Shown: piece by piece, positions 55,169-64,000 of the stretch
How the letters are laid out: each line of letters begins with the position of its first letter
How positions within the stretch are numbered: position 1 is the first letter of the stretch
DNA from: Brachyspira alvinipulli ATCC 51933
Lineage (GTDB): Bacteria; Spirochaetota; Brachyspiria; Brachyspirales; Brachyspiraceae
NCBI RefSeq assembly: GCF_000518245.1
Contig: NZ_KI912407.1
Coordinates: 60,949 to 124,948 of the forward strand
Direction of reading: 5' to 3'
Length of the DNA stretch: 64,000 bases
The notes under the pieces: model-generated
Databases searched by the model: none
Seen by the model: the letters and a program-made list of their open reading frames with translations, nothing else
Told to the model about the DNA's origin: nothing
Position numbers and translations under genes: made by a program

Positions 55169-56635
55169 ATGAAAATCGTATCTGGCAGATTCTTATCTAA
55201 ATCTGAGCTCAAGAATAGAATATTAAGAGATATACTAATAGCAATAATGTTCTTTTCCATAGTATTTTTGGTATATGTTCAAATGAGAAGTCCGGTACCA
55301 ATAAAATTTATATTTAAATCTCTTTTTCAGGATGTGAAAACATCAATAGTAGAAGAATACTCCAAGATATTTTATCCTACATATTACTTCTCCATGCAAA
55401 TGACTCCTATATTTGATATAGTTAATCAAGCTCCAGAAGCATATAGAATTCTTATAACTAATTTTTTCCCAAAACATACCTTCATAGAAAAAGCTGCTAT
55501 GCAAGTGGGTAATAATTATATGTCAATAACTAAAGAAGGAAATGGATATAAGGTAGTAGGACATATTGTAACCAACAGTAATAGTCATAACTATTCTTCT
55601 GTACCTTTTGAACAGTTAAGCATAGATTCATTTTATATAAAAGACGGAAAACCTTATATACATTTAATATACATAGCAAATGAAAATATAGCATTTGAAT
55701 ACATATCTCAATTCAATGTAAATTTCAATGAAGTTGAACTTAAAGATATTGATGATATATATGCATATTTGGTTACAGGAAACAGTAAAATTACATTTCC
55801 AGTATCATATTCTTCTAACACCAATAATAAAATAAATAATTTGGATTATGTAGCTATAGCTGATATTATGACTGAGGAGTTTAATGGAACAAATGAAGAT
55901 ATGATGAAAGTTTCATATAAAGACAATAATTATTGGGGTTATAAAGGAACTTTTTCTGTTGCAAATAATAATATAGAAATTGGAATTATTATACCTGAAA
56001 AAGCATTAATCAATAAAATACAAGTGCCTATAGTATTATTTTTAATTGTATTTGTAATTGTAACTATTGTATTAATAGTTGTACTTGCTATACACTATAT
56101 TAGAATAATAGAAGATTTAAGAAGAAATCATATGGATATAAAGAAGATTATTGAGGCAGGTGAAAATACAAATGTAGAGTTTAAATCTTCTTTAAGGTAT
56201 GACAGTAATACAGAAAAAATTAATAAAGCTTTAGAAGAAGTTATTATGAAATCTATTGCGGCGTTCAGTAATACAGAAGGCGGAAGATTATTTATAGGTA
56301 TTTCAAATGATGGTGAGATTCTAGGACTTGAACATGATTATTCTACATTAAAGCATGCCAATAAGGATTTCTTTGAACTGCATTTAAGAACATTAATAGA
56401 AACTTATTATGGAAATGCTTTCTCAGCTGAAGGTATTAGAATAGACTTTATTGTTGAAGACGGAAAAGATATTTGTATTGTATACATTAGTAAAGGAAGA
56501 GAACCTGTTTATACTAAAATTACAAATAAACAGGGTGCTAAAGAAGAAAAATTCTATATTCGTGTTGGAAACTCATCTAGAGAATTAGCAAATGCCAGTG
56601 AAATAATAGCTTATGTAAAAAAACATTTTAAATAA
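55169..56635 (+). CDS. Membrane-anchored protein with C-terminal AlbA_2 (Schlafen-type) domain
   Basis: Two membrane helices (about residues 20-42 and 288-312) flank an external domain of about 245 residues with no recognised family. After the second helix comes a cytoplasmic domain with the AlbA_2/divergent AAA-4 pattern: ENTNVEFKSSLRYD near residue 333, then AAFSNTEGGRLFIGISNDGEILG and GREPVYTKI. AlbA_2 domains bind nucleic acid or act as nucleases in Schlafen-like proteins. The layout suggests a sensor that passes an envelope signal to DNA or RNA; that is inference. Length is 488 residues. Confidence 0.75.
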   Translation: MKIVSGRFLSKSELKNRILRDILIAIMFFSIVFLVYVQMRSPVPIKFIFKSLFQDVKTSIVEEYSKIFYPTYYFSMQMTPIFDIVNQAPEAYRILITNFFPKHTFIEKAAMQVGNNYMSITKEGNGYKVVGHIVTNSNSHNYSSVPFEQLSIDSFYIKDGKPYIHLIYIANENIAFEYISQFNVNFNEVELKDIDDIYAYLVTGNSKITFPVSYSSNTNNKINNLDYVAIADIMTEEFNGTNEDMMKVSYKDNNYWGYKGTFSVANNNIEIGIIIPEKALINKIQVPIVLFLIVFVIVTIVLIVVLAIHYIRIIEDLRRNHMDIKKIIEAGENTNVEFKSSLRYDSNTEKINKALEEVIMKSIAAFSNTEGGRLFIGISNDGEILGLEHDYSTLKHANKDFFELHLRTLIETYYGNAFSAEGIRIDFIVEDGKDICIVYISKGREPVYTKITNKQGAKEEKFYIRVGNSSRELANASEIIAYVKKHFK

Positions 56636-56656
56636 AAAATGTTTTATATATCTAAC

Positions 56657-56685
56657 TTGACTATTTATAGTCAATATTATATAAT
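56657..56685 (+). promoter_or_regulatory. trxB promoter with overlapping dyad
   Basis: TTGACT (56657-56662) and TATAAT (56680-56685) are 17 bases apart. A perfect dyad TTGACTA-TTTA-TAGTCAA (56657-56674) covers the -35 box and the spacer, where a bound protein would block RNA polymerase. Candidates are redox or peroxide regulators, but the sequence does not say which. Confidence 0.7.
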
Positions 56686-56716
56686 AATTATTACTAATAA
56701 TTAAAGGAGTGTTTCT

Positions 56717-57655
56717 ATGTCTGAAAATGTATATGATAGTATTATAATAGGAGGAGGACCTGCTGGACTTTCTGCTATGTTATATTTAGGAAGAGCTTTA
56801 ACTAATTCCCTTTTAATAGAAAAAAAAGGTGTTGGCGGACAGATGATGAGCACTGATACTGTTGAAAATTACTTAGGTTTCCCTGAAGAAATGAGTGCTT
56901 TTGAGCTTGTAGCTAGAATGCAGCAGCATGCTGAAAAGTTCTCTAAAAACCCTATAGTTTATGATGAGGTTATAAAAGTAGAAAATATTAAAGATAAAAT
57001 CAAAAAAGTAATTACTGCTGATGGTAAAACTTATGAAACAAAAACAATAATACTTGCTATGGGCGGTTTTGCTAAAAAATTAGGTGCTAATGGTGAGGAA
57101 AAATTTGCAGGAAAAGGTGTTTCTTATTGTGCTACTTGTGACGGTGCTTTCTACAGAAATAAAACCGTTGCTGTAGTTGGCGGTGGAAACAGTGCTTTTG
57201 ATGAATCTTATTTCCTTACTAGATTCGTTAATAAAATATATTTAGTTCACAGAAGAAAAGAATTCAGAGCTGAGCCTATCAACGTAAAACATTTAACAGA
57301 TACTGGAAAAGTAGAATATGTACTTGATTCTGTAATAGATGAGATTTGCGGAGATGGTAAAGTTAATAGCATAAAAATAAAAAATGTATTAGATGGTTCT
57401 GTACATGATCAGCCTGTAGACGGTGTATTTGTATTCGTAGGTCAGGAGCCTGCAACTCATTTCTTAAAAGACACTGGCTTAGAATTAAAAGAAACTGGAC
57501 ATATAGTCACAAACATGTCTACAATGGAAACTAACATTGAAGGCGTATTTGCTTGCGGAGATTCTATATTAAAACCAGTACGTCAGGTTGCTAATGCTGT
57601 TGGAGAAGGTGCAGTTGCTGCTATGAGCGTAACTCATTATTTAAACAAGGCTTAA
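56717..57655 (+). CDS. trxB: Thioredoxin reductase
   Basis: TrxB moves electrons from NADPH to thioredoxin. FAD-binding IIIGGGPAGLSAMLYLGRA near residue 10, the redox-active CATCDG near residue 138, the NADPH-binding VAVVGGGNSAFDESYFL and the end motif VFACGDSI with VRQVANAVGEGAVAA are all present. A strong AAGGAG site precedes the ATG. The organism is probably an anaerobe with a thioredoxin-based oxygen defence. Length is 312 residues, standard. Confidence 0.96.
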   Translation: MSENVYDSIIIGGGPAGLSAMLYLGRALTNSLLIEKKGVGGQMMSTDTVENYLGFPEEMSAFELVARMQQHAEKFSKNPIVYDEVIKVENIKDKIKKVITADGKTYETKTIILAMGGFAKKLGANGEEKFAGKGVSYCATCDGAFYRNKTVAVVGGGNSAFDESYFLTRFVNKIYLVHRRKEFRAEPINVKHLTDTGKVEYVLDSVIDEICGDGKVNSIKIKNVLDGSVHDQPVDGVFVFVGQEPATHFLKDTGLELKETGHIVTNMSTMETNIEGVFACGDSILKPVRQVANAVGEGAVAAMSVTHYLNKA

Positions 57656-57676
57656 TTTTAATTTTATAAAAAACAA

Positions 57677-57712
57677 AAAAGAGTTTAACTTTTAATTAAG
57701 TTAAGCTCTTTT
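57677..57712. terminator. Bidirectional terminator between trxB and the DUF262 pair
   Basis: AAAAGAGTTTAACTT and AAGTTAAGCTCTTTT form 15 pairs, one a G-U wobble, around a short loop. On the plus strand a short T-run ends trxB; on the minus strand TTTTTTGTTTTTTA follows, ending the DUF262 transcript. It shows that the two converging units are separate. Confidence 0.85.
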
Positions 57713-57737
57713 ATTTAAACAATAAATTAATTATTAT

Positions 57738-60338
57738 TTATTTTGTAGAAAAAGCGTCTATAACAGATTTTAATATTTTTTTATATTCATCATCTAAAAT
57801 TTTATCATTACAAGTATCTAAATATTTCCAATAATAATATGCTCCACTATCATTACGATATTGATTTAACTTGCATAAAATATCATTATTAATTTTCTTA
57901 TTGATTTCATTAATTTTCTTTTCAGATACATTAAAATCATATTTTCTTATACCGCATTCAATACAATAACCATCAGTAGTAAATCCAACTAAAACTGTTT
58001 CATCTGCTATTTCTATTTCTTTAGCTAAAGTAATCCATTCATAACAATATAAAAATTCATTATTTGAATATTTTAATATTCTTGATTCTTCAATTTTAGG
58101 ATTATTAGAGCCATCAAAATAATATAATTTAAAGTCTGTATGTTTTTGTAAAAATTGATGAAACATTGTATGAACTTTAGTTGTTAATGGTATATCTAAA
58201 ATACTTTGTTTAGTTCCATTGTAATATAAATAATAACCTCTGTTTCCTTTCCATTTTATTGTACCAGATATATAATGAAATAAATTTGTTATATTGTCAT
58301 TCCCATAAGTAGCATCTTTTATTAATAAATATCTAAAATCATTTTCATCCTTTTTTATATAATTTTCTGTGTTATCAATTATATTCTGACAATTTTCTTT
58401 TATACTATCTTCTATATTTTTATCATTTATTTTTTTAGATATAGTCTTTATAAAATTAATAAATCTTTCTTTATCATTTTTTCTATTATCCCATAGTTTA
58501 TAATTTTTGAATATGTATTCCGTATATATATGATATTTATATTTATATTCTTTACACCCTTTCATTATATTTTCTATATCAATAAAAGAAAGCATAGCCC
58601 TATGTATTAAATAATTTCCATTTTCATTATTAAAGCCATCTTTAGTAAAAATATAATTTACTACATCAACTATATTTTCATTATCTATATTGCCTAATAA
58701 GAAATCAATATTACCTTGCAAAAATATATTATTTTCGCAGGCATAAATATTTTTATTAATATTTTCATTGTTTTTTTTTAATTTATCTAATTTATTTTTT
58801 TCGGAGTTTACCAAATCTTTTGTAAACAAAGTATTTTTTATGCTGTCTTTATTAGATAATTGTGTATTTATTACTTCAAATTCATCTTCAGTAATAATTT
58901 TATCAATTAATTTCATTTGATAATAAATGTTATCATATAGATTATAAGTATTATATAATAAATTTCTTATGAGTCTTAATTTATTAAAGTATTTATTTCT
59001 TATATTATTTATATCTTTTATATTTTTCTCATTTTTTAAATATTCATAATTAAGTATTTTAAATATAGCAAATATTAAAATACTTTTTCCTATGCTATTT
59101 GTAAATTCAAATAAATTATCATCATTATCATCATAAAATACATTTAAATTATCATAAAATGTAGAAATTTTTTCATATTTATCTTCATTATTATTTTCTG
59201 ATTCACTATAGTAAAATATTTTATTAAATAAGATATTCAAATTATCTTTTCCAAGTTCTGAAAGTATATCAAATATATTAATAATAAATTCTATATTATT
59301 TTTTAAAGCTGTTTTTTTATCCAATTCATTTTCTATGGGATTTGCTTTTAATTTTTTTATATATTCTTTTTTTTCATCACCTATATGGCTGAAAAATAAT
59401 TCAAAAAATTCTAAATTGGATTTTTCTATTTGTAGTTTTCTAGTATCTTCAACAATTTCTATTTGAGAATAATAAATCATTTCAAAAATAAAACTAAATA
59501 GTTTCATAAATAAAGAATCAACTTTTTTATAATCATTAGTTAATGTCCAAATAAAATTAACCCAAGAAGTATCTATTTTTATTTTATATTGCTGTAATAT
59601 ATCGTTGTTAATTTTATCTTTAAAAAAATCTTCCAATAATGCTTTAAAATTTTCAAAACTTGTTAAAGGCTTTCCTCTGGCATTCATTTTCAAATAAATT
59701 TCATCTGTTAATTTAAAATCTTCCAAAGGTAAAAAATAAAACTGTATTTTTTCTAAATTATCAAATAACTTAATAGAATTATTATCTTTCGTAATTTCAT
59801 TATATTTTTCATCTATTTTATCTATCATATTAAGCATAGCTTTTATAGTAGGGTCATTTTCATTTGTAAACCAATAAAAGTCTGTTATTATATTGGATAA
59901 TTCTACTTTCTTATTTTCTACTATTTTATTATCATAATATTTTTTTATTTTTTCTATATTATTTATTATATTTTTACAAAACTCTCTTGATGATACTCTT
60001 GTAGAATAAGTAAATTTTTTAAAACATTCTTTTATTTCTTCATTAAATCTATCCTCTCTTAATGCTATATACCAATAAAGCAGGAATAAAGTTGTAACTC
60101 TCTGCTGTCCGTCTAATAAATAAACTACATTATTTTTATCTACAGAGCCGTATATAAAATCTAATTCTAATTTTTTATTATCTTCTTTTAAACATTCAAA
60201 TATTTTATTTAAAAATCTGTCAGCCACTTCGCTTTCATTTTCTCTGCCCTGAGCATAATCTCTTTGTATCTTTGGTATTTCTATTCTGGAATATTTTTTA
60301 AAAAAATTTCTTAAACTTAATTTCTCATTCATCATCAT
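57738..60338 (-). CDS. DUF262 protein with long unrecognised C-terminus
   Basis: The N-terminal DUF262 (ParB/Srx-like NTPase) domain shows RIEIPKIQRDYAQG (residues 18-31), LLDGQQRVTTLFLLYW (DGQQR at 76-80) and KMNARGKPLTSFENFKALL near 215. A TYSTR segment follows near residue 110, as in the partner. The remaining 600 residues are charged, Asn- and Lys-rich and match nothing I know; no HNH motif is visible. It starts by ATGA overlap with the partner gene, with an AAGGAG site. Likely role: the second subunit of a DUF262 restriction/defence system. The function of the C-terminus is open. Confidence 0.75.
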   Translation of the reverse strand: MMMNEKLSLRNFFKKYSRIEIPKIQRDYAQGRENESEVADRFLNKIFECLKEDNKKLELDFIYGSVDKNNVVYLLDGQQRVTTLFLLYWYIALREDRFNEEIKECFKKFTYSTRVSSREFCKNIINNIEKIKKYYDNKIVENKKVELSNIITDFYWFTNENDPTIKAMLNMIDKIDEKYNEITKDNNSIKLFDNLEKIQFYFLPLEDFKLTDEIYLKMNARGKPLTSFENFKALLEDFFKDKINNDILQQYKIKIDTSWVNFIWTLTNDYKKVDSLFMKLFSFIFEMIYYSQIEIVEDTRKLQIEKSNLEFFELFFSHIGDEKKEYIKKLKANPIENELDKKTALKNNIEFIINIFDILSELGKDNLNILFNKIFYYSESENNNEDKYEKISTFYDNLNVFYDDNDDNLFEFTNSIGKSILIFAIFKILNYEYLKNEKNIKDINNIRNKYFNKLRLIRNLLYNTYNLYDNIYYQMKLIDKIITEDEFEVINTQLSNKDSIKNTLFTKDLVNSEKNKLDKLKKNNENINKNIYACENNIFLQGNIDFLLGNIDNENIVDVVNYIFTKDGFNNENGNYLIHRAMLSFIDIENIMKGCKEYKYKYHIYTEYIFKNYKLWDNRKNDKERFINFIKTISKKINDKNIEDSIKENCQNIIDNTENYIKKDENDFRYLLIKDATYGNDNITNLFHYISGTIKWKGNRGYYLYYNGTKQSILDIPLTTKVHTMFHQFLQKHTDFKLYYFDGSNNPKIEESRILKYSNNEFLYCYEWITLAKEIEIADETVLVGFTTDGYCIECGIRKYDFNVSEKKINEINKKINNDILCKLNQYRNDSGAYYYWKYLDTCNDKILDDEYKKILKSVIDAFSTK

Positions 60339-62236
60339 AAATTCTCCTTATCAGATAACTTAGGTAAAAATTCTTTTAATGTTTCACATATATCTGTTTC
60401 ATATGTTTCTGCATCATCTATTGTATATTTATATATTGTTGAAGCATTAGGATTAAAATATTTTAAAAATATATTCTTTGTACATATAGGTATAAAATTT
60501 CCCTTTTTATCTTCTTCTATAATCTTTTTTCTTTTTGATTTAAAAAATGAATTACCGTAACTTCTATTTGTATGGCTATCTAATAATGTTAAATTATATA
60601 AATTATCCCGATTAATTTTTTTATCATCTTTATAATCTTCATTATTGAATAAATGTTTTACTATCATAGTATATAATTCTTCAAAATTTTTATTATCATC
60701 ATCTAAATATTTTTTTATATCTGATTCAATATTATCATCAATATTCTCTTTATAATCTTCCATGACAATATTTAACCAATCTTTTTTATCTTCTTTTTTT
60801 ATAAGATTATTTGTAGTTCTAGGATCTATATGTTCAATATCCCAACTTTTTTCTTTGAATAAATCAAAAGGAAATTTAGCATTTGATGATTGATTTTTTA
60901 ACATATATTCTATATTATACAATAGAAGGATTTTTCTTATTTTAATTTTATCTTCGTAATTGATTTCACTGATATCTATATCATTAATAATTTTGTTTTT
61001 GATAATTTCTTTCAATTCTTTTATAAATTGATCTCGCATATTATCAGTATATAAATTATATATATTATAAAATCTTTCCACTTTTTTATTACTAAAGTAT
61101 ATTATATATCCAATATAATGATAAAGAGTTAAATCATGATACCATTTATTCATAGCATAAAAACAGTATCTTATTTCTTTCCAAGTATCTTGCAATAAAA
61201 GACATTTTTTTTCATTGTCTTTCCACTTTTTGTAAAAATATCTAAATGTTTTATAACCATCTTCTCCTATTTCTTTTAAATTTTCTTCAGATATTTTTTT
61301 ATCTTGTTTATCTTTTTCTAATAATTTATCTGAAACTATTTCAAAAATATAGTCTATCCTATTATATTTTTTATTCATATCATTATTAATGAATCCCCAA
61401 AATCTATCATATTGCAACGTATTTTCTATATAATCCCATTCGCTTGCAATTTCTATTTGAGCATGTTCATATAAAGCTTCATCAAAATTTTCATCATGTA
61501 CGAAATTAGCTTTCTGTAAAAATAAAGCTTTAATAAGTTCAGAATTAGTAAGAGGAATTTTTCCTATATTTATTCTTGTAAAAATTTCTATAGCATTAGT
61601 ATTATCACTAGGTTTAGGTTCATACCATATAAATTGTACTTTTTTTCCATCCAATAGAATATATTTTATGATTTCTTCTATGCTTTTGTTTTCATCTTTT
61701 TTACACTTATTTTCTTTATTGCTTTCAAACCATTCTATTATTGTATGATATGCATTATAGATATATTCAAAATCAATATGTTTTATACATTGTTCTTTTT
61801 CTTTTTCGGATAATTCTTTATCTGTTAATGTTTTTTCCAAAAATGTTTTAGAATCTGTTCTTGTACTATATGTTAAAGTGTATATATTTATATTATTATC
61901 ATGTATATTTTTTAAATATTTTAATATTAAATAAATTGTAGTTAATCTCTGCTGCCCGTCTATAACTTCGTATACATTATTTTTATCTTTAAGTTCTAAT
62001 TCATCTAATATTTTTTCATCTGATGCCTCTTTTAATACAAGAGGCTGAAGACAATAAAAGCCTTCATTATTATTTTGATGAAACTCATAAATATCGTTGA
62101 GCAAATCGTTTACCTGTATTTCATCCCATCTATACCCTCGCTGATAACTAGGTATAACGAAATTATAATTTAATAACTCTCCTATAGAGCACATTTTTAC
62201 AGATTCATTATTTTCTTGATTAGTTGTTTCTGTCAT
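60335..62236 (-). CDS. DUF262-DUF1524 protein, GmrSD-like restriction endonuclease
   Basis: The N-terminal DUF262 domain shows FVIPSYQRGYRWDE (residues 26-39), VIDGQQRLTTIYLILKYL (DGQQR at 93-97) and FTRINIGKIPLTNSELIKA near 220. The C-terminal DUF1524 HNH nuclease shows SWDIEHIDPRTTN near residue 467, YNLTLLDSHTNRSYGNSFF near 555 and the KRKKI end. GmrSD-type proteins use NTP binding to direct cutting of modified (for example glucosylated) phage DNA. All expected catalytic residues are present. At 633 residues it is a fused S-D type protein; its partner lacks the D half. Confidence 0.85.
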   Translation of the reverse strand: MTETTNQENNESVKMCSIGELLNYNFVIPSYQRGYRWDEIQVNDLLNDIYEFHQNNNEGFYCLQPLVLKEASDEKILDELELKDKNNVYEVIDGQQRLTTIYLILKYLKNIHDNNINIYTLTYSTRTDSKTFLEKTLTDKELSEKEKEQCIKHIDFEYIYNAYHTIIEWFESNKENKCKKDENKSIEEIIKYILLDGKKVQFIWYEPKPSDNTNAIEIFTRINIGKIPLTNSELIKALFLQKANFVHDENFDEALYEHAQIEIASEWDYIENTLQYDRFWGFINNDMNKKYNRIDYIFEIVSDKLLEKDKQDKKISEENLKEIGEDGYKTFRYFYKKWKDNEKKCLLLQDTWKEIRYCFYAMNKWYHDLTLYHYIGYIIYFSNKKVERFYNIYNLYTDNMRDQFIKELKEIIKNKIINDIDISEINYEDKIKIRKILLLYNIEYMLKNQSSNAKFPFDLFKEKSWDIEHIDPRTTNNLIKKEDKKDWLNIVMEDYKENIDDNIESDIKKYLDDDNKNFEELYTMIVKHLFNNEDYKDDKKINRDNLYNLTLLDSHTNRSYGNSFFKSKRKKIIEEDKKGNFIPICTKNIFLKYFNPNASTIYKYTIDDAETYETDICETLKEFLPKLSDKENL

Positions 62237-62268
62237 ATATAATCCTTAAAACTAAATATATGCCATAT

Positions 62269-62302
62269 AGTATAACACATTTTTACGACAAAAACTGTCG
62301 CA
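62269..62302 (-). promoter_or_regulatory. Promoter/operator region of the DUF262 pair
   Basis: A -10 box TATACT (62274-62269, minus strand) lies about 33 bases before the ATG. No good -35 box is seen; instead its place is taken by a dyad TACGACA-N5-TGTCGCA (62284-62302; five perfect inner pairs, plus outer pairs with one wobble). A regulated promoter that needs an activator, or one shut by a repressor, fits this layout. Confidence 0.5.
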
Positions 62303-62362
62303 AAATTTCGTTTTTATATATTAAGGGTTATATATGATTTTTATTGAAGTATTAATTATTTA

Positions 62363-63967
62363 TTACTCTAAATAAGCATTAAAAAATCTATATAAACCTT
62401 GCGAATCATATTCTACACCTTTTAATCTAGGTGAAACAAGCAAAGCTTCAGAATAAAAATATATTGGCATTATAGCATTGTCATTCATAAAAATATTTTC
62501 TGCTAAATGAAGAGCATGCATTCTTATTTGATTATTTTTGTTGGTAGATGCTATGTCTATATATTCATCAAAGGCACTATTTGAATATGAACCATAATTG
62601 TTTGGAGCATCACTTTTAAAAATATTTAAAAAGTTTATAGGATCATTATAATCTGCATACCATAAATAAACAGCTAAATCGAAATTTCTGTCATACATGT
62701 TTTGTAGATAAGAAGCCCATTCATGCTTAACTATTCTTACATCTATGTTTAAATTCTCTTTAAGCATACTCTGAACAGCATCAGCAATATTTATATCAAA
62801 CTCTCTTGTAGCTATAAGCAAATCAATTACAGGAAAATTTCTTCCGTTTTTGTATCCTGCTTGAGATAATAATTTTTTTGCTTCTTCTATGTTTTTCTGA
62901 TAGTTGGAAGATATTATATACTCTCCTGCTTTAGTTCTGAAATCTCCGTCTATATCATTAATACCATAAGGTACTAAACTTCCAGCAGGTTTTTCTCCGC
63001 ATTTTGTAATAGAGTTTACAATATATTCTCTATCAATGGCTAAGGATAATGCACGTCTTACTCTGCTGTCTTTCAATGCTTCTTTATTATCTAAATTAAA
63101 TCTGTAATAATATGATGCAGCTACTGGTACAATATGAACTATTCCTTTTTGCTTTAGGCTTTCAATATCGTTTCTAGGAAAAGGCTTTGCAAAATGAATT
63201 GAATTATTAAGCACACCAGCAAGAGAAGTATTAGGCTCTTCCATCAAAAGAAAAGTTAATTTATTAGGCTTTATATTTTCATTGTTCCAATAGTTGGTAT
63301 TTCTTTCTAGTATTATGCTCTTATCGAAATTTCTTTCAGTCATTTTAAAAGCCCCGTTTCCTATATATGTTTCAGGTTTTAGAGTCCATTTATCATTATA
63401 TTCATTTATTATATCTTCACGAACAGGATAAAAAGGAGGATAAGCAGCCAACTCTAAAAAGTATGCTGTAGGGCTATTTAATTCTACTTCAAATGTATAA
63501 TCATCTATTGCTTTTACTCCAAGTTCTTCTATAGTTTTTTCGCCGCTTATAACTTCTTTGGCATTTTTTATCACTTCAAAATAATAGCTGTATTTATTGG
63601 CAGTTTTAGGATCAACGGCTCTCCTCCAAGTATAAACAAAGTCCTGTGCTTTAACTTCTTTTCCATCGTTCCATTTCGCATTGGTTCTCAAATGAAAAGT
63701 GTAAATATTTCCTTCTCTATTAATATCCCAGCTTTCAGCAGCTCCTCCTATTATTTTATTGCTGGCATCTTTTTTTGTAAGCCCTTCAAAAGCATGAAGA
63801 ATATATATCATAGTGAGATTATCAGTGTTTAAAGTTGGATCCATAGTCAGAGGTTCCGGAGCAAGATTTATAACAATTTCATTATTTGTAATTATTTCTT
63901 TTTTAGAACAAGATACGAATACAATTAATAGCATTAATAAACCAGCAGTAATTATTTTTTTTAACAT
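62363..63967 (-). CDS. Oligopeptide ABC transporter substrate-binding lipoprotein (OppA/SBP_bac_5 family)
   Basis: The lipobox is IVFVSCSKK (cysteine near 20). Family marks in order: LAPEPLTMDPTLNTDN, HAFEGLTKKDASNKIIGGAAESW, YTFHLRTNAKWNDGKEVKAQDFVYTWRRAVDP near residues 87-117, DSRVRRALSLAIDREYIV near 298 and WYADYNDPINFLNIF near 435. It binds peptides in the periplasm for import. The rest of the transporter would lie beyond the right edge or elsewhere. The ATG has an AAGGAAA site. Length of 534 residues is normal. Confidence 0.93.
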   Translation of the reverse strand: MLKKIITAGLLMLLIVFVSCSKKEIITNNEIVINLAPEPLTMDPTLNTDNLTMIYILHAFEGLTKKDASNKIIGGAAESWDINREGNIYTFHLRTNAKWNDGKEVKAQDFVYTWRRAVDPKTANKYSYYFEVIKNAKEVISGEKTIEELGVKAIDDYTFEVELNSPTAYFLELAAYPPFYPVREDIINEYNDKWTLKPETYIGNGAFKMTERNFDKSIILERNTNYWNNENIKPNKLTFLLMEEPNTSLAGVLNNSIHFAKPFPRNDIESLKQKGIVHIVPVAASYYYRFNLDNKEALKDSRVRRALSLAIDREYIVNSITKCGEKPAGSLVPYGINDIDGDFRTKAGEYIISSNYQKNIEEAKKLLSQAGYKNGRNFPVIDLLIATREFDINIADAVQSMLKENLNIDVRIVKHEWASYLQNMYDRNFDLAVYLWYADYNDPINFLNIFKSDAPNNYGSYSNSAFDEYIDIASTNKNNQIRMHALHLAENIFMNDNAIMPIYFYSEALLVSPRLKGVEYDSQGLYRFFNAYLE

Positions 63968-64000
63968 TTGTTTTTCCTTTGCATTAATTTATAAAAATTA

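Noticed and set aside
1-64000. tRNA, rRNA, riboswitch, insertion sequence or prophage genes
   Set aside because: Nothing resembling cloverleaf ends, ribosomal RNA, transposase or integrase, or known riboswitch cores was found by reading. A covariance-model scan was not possible.

Overview
The window is very AT-rich DNA from a bacterium with an outer membrane, most likely a spirochaete of the genus Brachyspira. Supporting signs are neighbouring lipid A genes (fabZ, lpxA, lpxB), many lipoproteins and signal-peptide beta-barrel candidates, and a single ribosomal/str supercluster that lacks adk and map between secY and infA. The genus is inferred from overall character, not from a database match. 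No rRNA, tRNA, insertion sequence or CRISPR array was seen.

Layout. 1-938 (all minus strand): a partial small gene at the left edge, two small unknown genes with good ribosome binding sites, and two copies of a 63-bp hairpin repeat. 939-11105 (minus): a type III-A CRISPR-Cas effector operon, cas10/csm1-csm2-csm3-csm4-csm5-cas6 followed by two csm6 genes. The first csm6 carries two compensating frameshifts. Cas10 keeps its GGDD cyclase motif but has lost the HD nuclease motif, so the system should depend on cyclic oligoadenylate signalling and target-RNA cutting by Csm3. No cas1, cas2 or array lies in the window. 11311-14552 (plus): fabZ, lpxA, lpxB and a histidine-kinase-type ATPase protein. 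14549-35155 (minus): smr, rho, then the S12 to L17 ribosomal, translation-factor, secY and rpoA cluster, read from a near-consensus promoter at 35354-35382.

35479-43573: a TauE/SafE-type exporter (plus) converging on a ROK regulator (minus), then a six-gene minus-strand operon: an Asp-box beta-propeller protein, two NMT1/SsuA-type binding proteins, an ABC permease and ATPase, and a TIM-barrel protein. This looks like a regulated uptake and catabolic locus. A ROK-like dyad overlaps its promoter and a strong terminator closes it. 43902-47283: a PaaI-type thioesterase (minus), then an envelope operon (YtxH, DUF948-like, SurA-like, beta-barrel). 47276-48869: an M50 membrane protease and HisIE. 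49041-53438: a chain of lipoproteins and outer-membrane proteins, including two paralogue pairs; one member is broken by an in-frame stop. 53521-57655: comM, a membrane-anchored AlbA_2/Schlafen-type protein, and trxB.

57738-62236 (minus): two overlapping DUF262 genes, one with a DUF1524 HNH domain and one with a long unrecognised C-terminus, resembling a GmrSD-type restriction/defence pair. 62363-63967 (minus): an oligopeptide-binding lipoprotein.

The most unusual points are the promoter inside the long cas10 reading frame (suggesting a leaderless start), the frameshifted csm6, the hairpin repeats beside small genes, the two-protein DUF262 system, an EF-Tu whose switch I lacks the RGIT motif, and several long perfect dyads at promoters.
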